Shown piece after piece: positions 47,301 to 61,657 of a DNA stretch of 64,000 nucleotides. The notes below the pieces were generated by a model that was given only the letters and a program-made list of their open reading frames with translations, was not told the DNA's origin and searched no databases. Positions within the stretch are counted from its first letter, which is position 1, and each line of letters begins with the position of its first letter. The translations under genes were made by a program, and so were the position numbers. Source of the stretch: Amoebophrya sp. A120 (Eukaryota; Sar; Dinophyceae; Syndiniales; Amoebophryaceae); assembly GCA_905178155.1 (NCBI GenBank), contig CAJINV010000003.1, positions 1 to 64,000 on the forward strand, read 5' to 3'.

Positions 47301-48451
47301 CACTAGAATTATCTGGCGAAATTTGTATTGCAGAAAGCGGAACGCTCTGCGAGTCTCTCATGCTCATCATGCAACACAAATCCCAGATTATCTATTGTCA
47401 CGTTTGAGATGGTAACCGATTTGAGGAGGTCATAGCACGAAGATGCGGGCGTACCGTCGCCGCGTGCAGCACGCGCTCGCGCTGCAGACCCGCCTCAGTG
47501 GAGAAGTATATATTCATATCTTCTTAATTCTTGCAGACTTTTTATTTGAGGAACTTATTCTTTTTCTTGCGTATTAGTGCATAACCCCAAACCTCCGAAC
47601 GGCCTAGCATAGTAGGTCTACTACGTGAACAAGGTGAACGTAGGGCTACTTCTATGTCCGAGAATGTGAAGATTCCACTGGTCAATGTAGCAGAAGAAAA
47701 TGTGGATCATATCTCCCCCCCCGCGAAAAAAAAAAATATAGGTGCAGGAAGAGTTCTACTTTCAGCTAGCGCTGATCGACGAGTTGCGGAGCCGCGCCGT
47801 GGGAGAGTACCTGCAAGAGTGCCAGCAGGAGTTGGACGAGGCCGACTCAGATTCCGACAGCAGCAGCAACCCGTGGGAGCACCTAACGCCGGACCAGGAG
47901 GAGGAACTGCAAAAAATGCTGGACGGCTGTTCGGACCGCACCAAGCTCTCCTGCCTGCGCCGCAGCTGGCGCAGGTTTTGGGCGTGCGGGACCGCCCCGA
48001 CGAAGGCCGCGGACGGCGAGCACAACTTCTACACGCTGCAGCAGGATTTGTATCCAGTGGACACTTGCGCCCTGGGCTGCGATGAGAATGGTATTAGGAT
48101 GATAGATCACCGGTTTTTTACTTGCATTTTGATTTTGCACTTCGTGTGGTGTTGGGTACAATTCTTCTCATTCGATCAATTTACTTGTTTCGCCCCCTGG
48201 GCACTTGCTGTTTTGTTCACGTACGCCGCTTACTTACTTTTGGAGAAGTGATGAAACTTCTATCGATTCGACAAAACGACCTTCTAGGTGGTGAGTGTGG
48301 GCCGCAAAAGGATGATGGTTCGGAGCTGGTGTGGGCCGGGGAAAAGAGTCCGCTCAGCATGCTTGCCAAGGTCCGGGCAAAGGAAACCCTGGCGACGCTG
48401 GACCTCATCGAGAAGGCACTGGATACGCCAGACGACGCAGCGATGGAGTAA
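44396..48451 (+). CDS. hypothetical protein, ~717 aa, nine exons
   Basis: Exons 44396-45297, 45489-45693, 45976-46014, 46280-46326, 46590-46680, 46892-47184, 47436-47505, 47748-48090 and 48288-48451 sum to 2154 nt (717 aa). Two introns are family A introners, and the remaining six fit GT-AG. The acceptor before 47748 could instead be 47742, adding two residues. The N-terminus MLRHSFFFGGLSAVVSSASF suggests a signal or membrane anchor. A long Ala/Ser/Gln-rich region follows. Exon 2 has a membrane-like stretch (LINLGFSIPFYFVFWLGDMW). Later parts are hydrophilic and helical, with an acidic Ser-rich patch (EADSDSDSSSN) and a Cys pair region. No family recognised. Confidence 0.65.
46015..46274 (+). 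mobile_element. introner, family A
   Basis: 260 bp, starting TATCAAATGCAAATATGTTA and ending gacatatttgcaatgcata. The flanks are agaga and ataga (4 of 5). The exons on either side are only 39 and 47 nt. Confidence 0.9.
46327..46584 (+). mobile_element. introner, family A
   Basis: 258 bp, starting TATCAAATGCAAAAATGTCT and ending gacacttttacatttgata. Perfect target repeat gtgcg. Removal joins ELKVV to RDNLRKWRNN. Confidence 0.95.
46803..46868. repeat. direct repeat inside a GT-AG intron
   Basis: A 25-bp phrase atgatgttgttccagttgat(catag) occurs at 46803-46827 and 46844-46868. It lies within the intron 46681-46891. Probably a local tandem duplication. Confidence 0.8.
47187..47416. repeat. inverted-repeat element filling a GT-AG intron
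   Basis: The arms 47187-47221 (gttacaatctcaaacgttgc...) and 47383-47416 (...tgtcacgtttgagatggtaac) are imperfect inverses over about 34 bases. The element occupies most of the intron 47185-47435. Unlike families A to E it has no TAT/ATA ends and no visible 5-bp duplication. Its interior has caatag/aatttgtattgc and catgacaagtttcgg phrases similar to those inside introners. Confidence 0.7.
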
Positions 48452-49327
48452 ACGCAGACGTCGCTCGCATCATGAACGTTGTCACGAGGGGCGGTCCGCC
48501 TCGCAATGAAGATGTGTTTCAACAAAACCTGCTGAATGAAAGGATATCTCAAGTTTATCGCGTTTCTGTTTTGTACCTGGTCCTGATACTTTGTTTAGAG
48601 AATGTTTTTCTAAGTAAGAGACGTTTACTTTATTCAGCAAGTTTTACCGAGAATAAGTGATTAGACCCGCAGGAGACATGGGTCCTGCAACCTACTGCGA
48701 AACTTTTCAAAATACGTCTGCTTTTCAGAATATTAGGTTTTACGCCTGCTTTTCTGTAATCCGAAAGTTGAGCGTAAAACAAAACCGATTTATTTCGCAA
48801 GCACCAGAGGAATTTATTCAGAGAGATCGAAACACGTAGCACTCGTCAAGGTTCGTTGTACAGAGGTTTTTTATCAAATTTGAGAACACAGACAAGGAGA
48901 ACTCCCCTTAGCCAGATCGATTATTTCTCAGCCAAGATTTGTCCATCCACGTTGCGCAATTATACTTACTTTCGAAAACGCGGATAGAGGTTGATGCTGC
49001 TCGGAGACGTTCGATGCAGAGAAATCGAACTTCGAAAGCTGTGCAGCTTTTGCTGCTCGATAGTACGAAGGTCTGTTTGTTCGTCACAACTCGCCTCGCT
49101 TCGAAGAAGATCTCGATCGCTTCTTGCATCTCGCTCGATCTTCCTGCTTGTCTGCTTTGGAAGCAGGCAAAAGTAAAATTTGTAGGGACGTCGGATCGAC
49201 GCAATATTTTCGATACCGACGAACAAAAATTGCAAGTGCACGTTCATGCGGTGGACTCGACGAGTGGTTCTGCTGGTGCTGCCGCCCTCCACGAAAAAAT
49301 AAAGATCATCTGTCACACGATCGAAAT
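48452..49327. other. intergenic, nothing recognised
   Basis: Overlapping frames on both strands (for example 48939-49562) show no domain. The plus frame merges into the next gene only after its proposed ATG. Confidence 0.4.
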
Positions 49328-52300
49328 ATGTGGGCATCCGAGCGTGAAAGTTGGCTGCAGCAGCTGCTCGAGAGTTGCAATTTCAGTTCTCCGAGGGCGA
49401 CCGCCTCCGCCGCTAGCACAAAGCTGCATTTTCTTGGCGGCCATTCGAAGACCAGTTTTGCGGACGCGAACGACAAAGCTCCGGAGGTCTCGGAAGACGC
49501 CAACAACAATGCGAACGATGTTGGCCCCCTGGTCCGAGACGATCCGTCCGTGCGATACTTAAATTTCACCCATGATGCAGAAAAACCGTTTTCCGGGCGG
49601 TACCATGCGACGAAAAAGCCGGTGGATGCTGCCGTGGACCCAACGCGTGGAGCCAAAATGAACGGTCCCCCTGGTGGTCCCGCCGAAAATAGCAGTTCGA
49701 AAAATGCAGCGCAAACCTGGGAAGGCCCGGAGGGGAAGGATCGCAAGATGCGGTGCACGGTCGAGCGACGCAAGAAGAAGGAGGTGCTGCGGCGGATGCG
49801 GACGGAAGCCAGGCCATCCACTTACCGGTGGCACTGCACGGAGCTGCAACCGCCGAACACCTCGGGGTCCCGGCCGGTCGAGACGGTGTTCGTCGGTATC
49901 AAAAGGAAAAATCCCCCCTCCCCATATCGAAAAGGAAACTTGTGATGCTGGATTTGCGTACACAAATCAGATCTGTATTGCTGGAGAGGACTGTAGGCAT
50001 ATGCCAAGCCTGAAGCGGAAGGCGTTGACGTAGGCGACTAGCATGACAAACGTCTATGCTGTAAGCCTAGCAGCATCACAAACCGCCTGCATAAAGAGGC
50101 GGACTCTCTGGCTTTGCGTTCTTGCACGACAGACAGGATTTGTGGCCACAAATCTGCATCAGAAATTTTCGGAAGGATGCGCTTTCAATATGGGGAGGGG
50201 GGATCTTTCGTTACAATAGTCGGACCGCCCTTCCGCCACGACCGCGAAGTCTACTTGCGAGTCCCTCTGGCCCGGGACACGACCTCCAGCGCGAAGAACA
50301 ACGACCAAGCTTCCGGAGGATTGCAGACCCGGATCCGGGACGGGGGTGCTCTCGTCGTCGAGTCCAGCGTCTGCCGGGATGCGGAGCGCCGCGCGGTGCA
50401 GCGCGGTTGTGTGGACGTGCAGCAAGAGGAACAAACCCCCGTAGGGCAAATAAATTCTGCTGCAGAGGGCCACGAGGTAAATACCGTGGCCGAACCGTGC
50501 CTGAACTTGTCCAGTTGCCCGACCGCAAGCCTGCGTCCGGCATTGCAGCAGGCCGCGGAGGAGAGCAAGGGGCGGTGCGTCGTGGACGATTTGGAGGTGG
50601 AGGACGTCAGCGTGGATCCACGCATATTGCGAGGAAAAATCCCCCCTCCCCATATTGAAAGCGCATCCTTCTGAGCATTTGTGATGCAGATTTGGGACCA
50701 CCAATCGGGTCTGTCTTGCAAGCAGGCGCATTCACGCTGTCCACCACGTTATGCAGGCGATTTGTAATGCTGTAAGGCCTACAGGGTAGCCGTCTACCAT
50801 GCTAGGCGCCTACAAGACAAGGCCCCGGCCTAGGCTTAGGATCTGCGTGCAGTTCTCTACTGCAACACAAATCTGATTTGTGTATCCGGATCCAGCATCA
50901 GAAGTTTCGTTTTGATCTGGTGAGGGGGTATTTTTCCTTTCAATAACACACGCTCGAAATTCTCGACGGCCCGCGACTCAAGCCGGGATTTCTCGACCCC
51001 GCTTTCGACCAGGGCATCCTGCGCGAGCCGTGGGAAAGTGAGGACCTGGCGTTCGAAACGCCCGGGACGAAGCGGAAGTTTGTCGTGCGGCTCGGCCACA
51101 ACCCCAACTACCTGCGGAATTCCCAGTGGCTCCAGAACTTTTTGGAGGGGGAACGGAAAGCAAACGGGTCGCAGGCGTCCGCCGCGAAAGGGCTGGGCGG
51201 GCAATACGCGTGTAGCCCCAATACGGAGTACCAAGTGGATACCGCAAACGCCGGCTTCTACCCGGACCTGCCGCCCACACCCTTCGCGCCGCGGGAGGTT
51301 TCCCGTCCGGTTCTGCGACACGACGTTTTGGTGGAGAGAGGGTGGTTGGATCACAAGGACCCTTTTTTGGAGCAGGGGCGCGGTGGGGAAGGCGTTGTTT
51401 CTGCGTTCGACGCTGAGGTTCGCATGAAGTCTGCTTTTCTGCAAGTCGCTGGTAGTGCTCCTGCGCGTGGAAAAAATTTCAACGAAGTAGGTTTTGCCGA
51501 CACTAAGGATCATGAAGCAGGAGCAGCGCCTTCTGGACCTGCGGTCCTCTCGCAGCAAGGAACCAAGAGCGCGAACAAAGTGACGAATCTCGTCGGTGGC
51601 AGTAGAAAAAGACACCGCGGAGTGCTGCACCCCGCCCTGGCTTCGAATTTTTACGCAAGAACTTCGTTCTACCTGGACTGCAGCACGCTCCCGGCCTCCG
51701 CGACCGTGAGCACCTCGAAAAAGACGCCCTTCGACGAAACACAGCAGGCGGAGGAGGAGGAAAAGCGGTTCCAGCACCTGGCGCCCACCGCGGCCGACGG
51801 TATTTTGCAGCCGATAAACACCGGCCGCGAGGTGCGCAAGACCGCGCGGGAGTCCTTCTTTGGGTGGAACGTGCAGGACGAAGACCAGGAAGACAAAAAG
51901 GACGCGTACGGGCTAAACCACCGGCCCTTTTGCGCCTGGTTCCGCGACTTCTTCCGGGAAAACAAGTCCTTCACGAAGAGCGAACGGAAAAACTTCACGC
52001 CGCAAACCTGCCAGGGAAACCGGCTATTGCTCGTGCACGAGAACCCCGATATGTGGTACCGGTGCTGTCTGCGGTCCAGCAAGTCGGGTTTCTTCTCCGG
52101 CTTTTTCCGGGACAGCCGTCCTTACGAGTGGAGCCGGGCGGTGAACGAGGCCAACGAGTCCGCGGTCGGCGGTCCCGGGGGCGCGGATTTGCGTCCGGTG
52201 CTTGATTGCGAGCACGTGTCGGCTACGGTGCCATTGTCCGCGTCGGAGTCGATACGGGCCTCGATGAAAAAGACGCCCGACAAAAGCATGCTGGCAAACA

Positions 52301-52902
52301 TCAAGTCCTATTTCGACAACGAGCAGGAAACCGCCGAGAAAGCCGCCGCGGCCCACGCCGCCGCGGTTGAAGACGCGAAGTCCGTGCAGGAGCGGTTGGC
52401 GTGCCTGGAAACGAGGTACCCGACCGAAGCCAAGCTGCGGGGGTGCGGGGACCCCTTGGCCGGGACGCAGGTGCCCTGCAACTTCGTGGACGGGCTGTGT
52501 GTGCAGGCTAGCAAATTCGAGAGCTTCGTTCAGGAGGGGCCGAGCAAGAAGCAAGTGGAGCCCAAAGCGTGCGTTCGGCTCGGGGCGCCGGGGGAGATGC
52601 GGCCGCTGTACCGTCGCGGAAAAGTGCAAATGTCGCGGGCTTTCACCTACTGGTTTCCGAAGGCCGACCAGGCGAAAGCGCGCTGCGGCCCGGGGTCGCC
52701 GGGACTGCAAGCCTTCCGAGACGCGCAGACCGCACTTCCTGCTTCGGCAGACCAAAGTTCTTCACAGCGGCTCTTCCCCGGGGGACCGCTGGAGCCGGTG
52801 AACTTTGCGAAAAGACTAAAGCTCTACGAGAGGTGGCCGCCGGAAACTGTCACGCAGCCACAAGAGTACGCCGCCGGGGCCTATGACGTTGTGTTTTTAT
52901 GA
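49328..52902 (+). CDS. hypothetical protein, 973 aa, two family C introners
   Basis: Exons 49328-49896, 50224-50624 and 50951-52902 sum to 2922 nt (973 aa). Both introns are family C introners and both joins keep frame (VFVG to PPFRHDREV; SVDPR to TLEILDG). The start ATG at 49328 is the first in this frame, giving MWASERESWLQQLLESCNF. The N-terminal third is charged and low-complexity (ANNNANDV, TVERRKKKEVLRRMR). The last exon looks globular, with aromatic-rich blocks (FCAWFRDFFRENKSFT, NPDMWYRCCLRSSKSGFFSG) and an Ala-rich helical stretch (ETAEKAAAAHAAAVEDA). I recognise no family and see no signal peptide or membrane helix. Confidence 0.7.
49897..50218 (+). mobile_element. introner, family C
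   Basis: 322 bp, starting TATCAAAAGGAAAAATCCCC then cctccccata, and ending with tatggggaggggggatcttt...caata. Perfect target repeat gtcgg. Same length as the family C copy at 23787-24108. Confidence 0.93.
50625..50945 (+). mobile_element. introner, family C
   Basis: 321 bp, starting TATTGCGAGGAAAAATCCCC and ending ggtatttttcctttcaata. The flanks are acgca and acaca (4 of 5). The interior is more diverged than in the other two family C copies. Confidence 0.9.
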
Positions 52903-53582
52903 ATAGACGTTCTCTATTGGATTTCACGTCGGTAATATTCCGTTTCAGTACCGAAAATCTGTAGGATTGTGTGGATTCCGTTTCAGAAGAAAAACCGAAG
53001 CTCGCAGCTGTAAGATGGACCGGGTAGGGGTATCTCTTTTGATAACGCAGTAAAACGGTTGTATTCCGAACTCCTGTAGTGGAAATAAAGCACTTTTGTT
53101 CACGTGTTCGACAACACAAGAATCATTGATGTTGTATCGGTTGCACATAGAACGGCATGGCTATTGAACAAGACTTTTTTCGAGGTCTATTGAGACAAGC
53201 CATTCAGGTTCGATCCATAGCACGGCGGCATACGAAAAGGTGAAGATCCAGTGTCTGCTTTTTTCATTGCGCACACAAGATCGATGTTACTTTGGTACTT
53301 TCGCAGCAGCAGCAAACAAGCCCGTATTTGATCCGTCGAGGCATATAATCTAGACCGTCGATCAACACTTCGTACCTGTGAAGGCATTTTTGGTGTCCAT
53401 AGCCGTTGTGAATTGGAATAATTCATCTGAATCAAAAATAAGAATTGCGTTGACAGCTCCGCATCGGTACAACATCCACAGAATTGTTGTATACAAGTGA
53501 AGATCCTCGTTGGTATTCTGACCTCGTCTCGAGTCTAGTATACTTTCCTATTCGTTGTACTGAAAGACAGGCTCTGAAAAAA
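52903..53582. other. intergenic, nothing recognised
   Basis: The phrase attccgtttcag occurs twice near 52940-52985. No gene is supported. Confidence 0.4.
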
Positions 53583-54057
53583 ATGTCGGCCTCGGCAGTG
53601 AAGCGATTTCTTCCTTTGGCGGACCGAGTTTTGGTTCAAGCCTTCAAAGCGGAAGCAAAGACAGCCACGGGCATCTACCTTCCGGAAGCAGCCAAGCAGT
53701 CTATCAACCAAGCAAAGGTACTACACGCTCATCATTCATGATTTTTTTTTACTTCATTCGTGATTTCAAAAAGCGGCTCTGTCTCTTTAATCACTGTAAA
53801 GGAGGTTTTTGTTCACGTTTGCTGCATTTGCTTCTTTCGTTTTCAAACAAGAAAAAGAACAACAGGTGATTTCCGTGGGTAAGGGGCGACTCGGAGCCGA
53901 CGACAAGATTTTGCCGATGAGCGTGAAAATTGGGGACACGGTGATTATCCCGGAGTACGGCGGCATGACCATCAAGTTTGATTCCGAAGAGTACAAGTTG
54001 TTCCGGGATGACGACATCGTGGGGGTCATGGCTGAAGAAGCTTCCGCTGCCGCTTGA
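53583..54057 (+). CDS. CPN10: mitochondrial-type 10-kDa chaperonin (co-chaperone of HSP60), 108 aa
   Basis: Exons 53583-53717 and 53866-54057 join over a GT-AG intron (53718-53865) to give 108 aa, a normal length for this family. The start ATG is the only one upstream of the conserved block. Family features are clear: LPLADRVLVQ at the N-terminus, the mobile-loop region TATGIYLPEAA, then VISVGKGR, MSVKIGDTVIIPEYGG and the closing YKLFRDDDIVGVMAE. The family caps the HSP60 ring and assists folding of imported mitochondrial proteins. HSP60 lies about 1.1 kb downstream on the same strand. No introner is present. Confidence 0.97.
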
Positions 54058-59077
<5,020 letters not shown>

Positions 59078-59770
59078 AGATCCATCATCTCCGCTTAAGA
59101 GGCGTCTGCAGCGATAGATCTTGGCAGAGTGGATGAACAACAGGGAAAAAAATTACTTGTGTTTGGCAACACATACTAACACAGCGGGATCATTTTTGCC
59201 TCTGCATTTTTAGGCGACATCATATTGATCTTTCTTCTTTGGTGAAAATGCTGAATCAAAAGCAAAACTTGACTATGAAGAAGTGCCCACATATAGAGAT
59301 CACGCATGGCATATCGTAGCTGACGTCTTTCTTTTTCCCTTGGACGTCAGCATCGCGAAAGACGTTCTTGCCCCTTTTCATCTTAAACGAGCCGTCACGT
59401 ACTGTGTAAATGAATTTGGTACACTGTAGGCATAGGGATCAAATGACCCAAATCACAGTTGATCCACCGCCAAGATCCAAGCAAATCAGCATGAATCCAT
59501 GAAATCGATCAAGAGAGAGATGATAGAAATGACCGGCACAGCTATGACGATTGTGCCCGGCTTAGCCTGATTGCTGAACCTTTGAACTTTGTACCCCAAT
59601 GAACTCAGTGACGTGGATACTAGTAGGCGGATCAACCTAAGTAAGTTTTTTGCATTCTGAGCGTTCTTACAATCTTGAGCCAAAGAGCTAGCTAGGTTTT
59701 ACACCTCTGCACATTTATCCTTACTCGAGTAGTTTCTGTGTTTGCGCATAACTTCCACACACAACACAAA
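59078..59770. other. spacer and probable leader of the copia element
   Basis: This region should contain the 5' LTR and primer-binding site of the retrotransposon that follows, but the 3' LTR is outside the window so the LTR cannot be delimited. No gene is seen. Confidence 0.4.
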
Positions 59771-61657
59771 ATGGCCAAAGCAGATGGGAAATGGAAAATC
59801 CCGACCCTTAAGACTCAGTCTGACTGGTCTAAGTGGTCCTTCGATCTCGAGATGATCCTGGAGTCGAAGCCTGATTGGGATGGTTACCAGGGTGGTGCTA
59901 CCTCCACTACTAGCCTGACCTTCAAGGACTTCTTCGACGGGTATCGCTCGAACGATCCGGCCTTCGCCATTAATCAGATCAACCAGCATGGTGATTACCA
60001 CGAAGCGCGAGGGCGTAAGCTTTCCGCTGCCATTGTCGCCTCGTTGGATGGTGAAGCTCACGAGTGTGTTCGTGAGTTGACCGGTGCGGATGCGCGTCAT
60101 CTGTTCGCGATCCTTGACGCTCTGTACAAGAAATACGCTTCGCAGCGTACTTCCTCCCGCTTGTACTGGTTAGAGCAACTGCTGTCGCAAAAGCAGAAGC
60201 CGGGAGAGGGCGTTGGATCTTTCATCGCTAAGAAAACCAAGGCTATTCGTGAGCAATTGGAATCGAGAATCACTATTGACGAGCTGACTATCGGAGCCAT
60301 TCTGATGGGTGTGCTGCCCTCCTTCGCTCCGGTTACTTCCTCCATCTTGGCTAACGTCAAGCAGTCCACCGATGTTCAGTCGCTGATCGATGTCCTTCGG
60401 GAGTACGAGCGTGCTGCGGGGAATGGAAAGAAGGAAGAGCCTATTGCGAATGCTGCCCAGGCTCAGCAGATTAAATCCCTGCAGAGCCAGGTCAAGGCGT
60501 TGAAGGTGGAGGTCAAAAAGAAAGGCGGCAAGCCTACCCCCGTCCGTTGCTCGCACTGCCGTCGCCCTGGTCATCCGGTTGAAAAGTGTTGGGTCAAGCA
60601 CCCGCACTTGCGCCCGGCTTCCAAAGGTAGCGGAAAGGTGAATAACAAGAAGAATAAGAAGAAGCAGGAAGAAGGTGATGATGACGGTGAGGAGACTCAC
60701 TTCGTTGGCGTCGGATCCTCCAAAGACTTCGGCTGGGGAAAGAATGACGACGATGATATGTCTTCTTCCGAGTCCGCTGATGTCTGTGAGCCTGTTAAGG
60801 AAAACACTACTGGCAGCAACACTGATGAAAGTATGAATGTGAACAAGAAGGAAGAGAGTGGATTTTTGAAAAGTCCCACAGGTTGGGCGTGTTTCTACTT
60901 GTTTTTCCTTTGTGTGTTCGCTGTCTGTCAGCCCGTAGTAGCTGTTGACCCATTCTGGGAACTCGCGTTCACCAGTTTGAGAATTGTCAATGATCTGACG
61001 GTGACGAACGTGCCCGGGTTAGCGGGTTACGTGGTTCAGCCTTTGACAAATTTGACAGCTTTGAACGGTCTCGACTTCGTGACGATTGTGCCCGCAGCAG
61101 TGTGTTTCACGTTTCTGGCTTTGCTGGTCGCGTGGTCTCTGTGGGGGCGTGGTGATGTCACGCAGCCCGTAATGTGTTGTAGACCTAGAGATACTGACGT
61201 CGAGTTCAGGGCGAAAACCTTGAGGATTCCGCTTCGGGTTTCTGGTCGTAGGTTTTCCCGTAATGTGCTGGCCTGGCGTAGGCGGAAACGCTCGCCCCGG
61301 GTTGGTCATTGTTTCCTTGATTCGTCTTGTCCGCGTGTTGCTGCCGGCCTGGCCGCGCACACGACGTTCAAGCGAAGTCAAGTTTGTGGAGCTGAAGCCC
61401 CTAGTGGTGCAGGCGTCCACATGGTCAATAAGGTGATGGGCAGGAAGTCACATAAGAAGCTGCAGAAGCTGCGGCTGATTGTGGACAGTGGCGCAAGTCA
61501 TAACATGTTCCCAGATCCTGACTTGTTTGAAAGTTTCACGGGCGAAGCGGTCACCCTGAACACTGCTGACGGACCGTGCAAGGAAGTGGCCCAGTATGGA
61601 GTTCTTAAAAGCCTAACAGCCTCGGAATTCGCACTGGGCTCTATCATCCTTCTCTGA
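59771..61657 (+). CDS. copia gag and protease, 628 aa, with two unusual hydrophobic segments
   Basis: ATG at 59771 (aaaATGgccaaag). Residues ~1-230 are a copia-type gag (WKIPTLKTQSDWSKWSFDLE, LYWLEQLLSQKQKPGEGVGS). A CCHC zinc knuckle, CSHCRRPGHPVEKC, starts near residue 260, followed by a basic then acidic spacer. Two strongly hydrophobic stretches follow at about 371-393 (ACFYLFFLCVFAVCQPVVAV) and 436-460 (FVTIVPAAVCFTFLALLVAW), long enough to span a membrane, which is unusual for a copia gag. The aspartic protease core is LIVDSGASHNMF (catalytic Asp near 572). The frame stops at 61657, shortly after the protease core. Confidence 0.9.
   Translation: MAKADGKWKIPTLKTQSDWSKWSFDLEMILESKPDWDGYQGGATSTTSLTFKDFFDGYRSNDPAFAINQINQHGDYHEARGRKLSAAIVASLDGEAHECVRELTGADARHLFAILDALYKKYASQRTSSRLYWLEQLLSQKQKPGEGVGSFIAKKTKAIREQLESRITIDELTIGAILMGVLPSFAPVTSSILANVKQSTDVQSLIDVLREYERAAGNGKKEEPIANAAQAQQIKSLQSQVKALKVEVKKKGGKPTPVRCSHCRRPGHPVEKCWVKHPHLRPASKGSGKVNNKKNKKKQEEGDDDGEETHFVGVGSSKDFGWGKNDDDDMSSSESADVCEPVKENTTGSNTDESMNVNKKEESGFLKSPTGWACFYLFFLCVFAVCQPVVAVDPFWELAFTSLRIVNDLTVTNVPGLAGYVVQPLTNLTALNGLDFVTIVPAAVCFTFLALLVAWSLWGRGDVTQPVMCCRPRDTDVEFRAKTLRIPLRVSGRRFSRNVLAWRRRKRSPRVGHCFLDSSCPRVAAGLAAHTTFKRSQVCGAEAPSGAGVHMVNKVMGRKSHKKLQKLRLIVDSGASHNMFPDPDLFESFTGEAVTLNTADGPCKEVAQYGVLKSLTASEFALGSIILL

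Noticed and set aside
61597-61657. Programmed -1 slippery heptamer at the gag-pol overlap
   Set aside because: No X XXY YYZ heptamer in the correct frame fits; a one-base loss in the A run is simpler.
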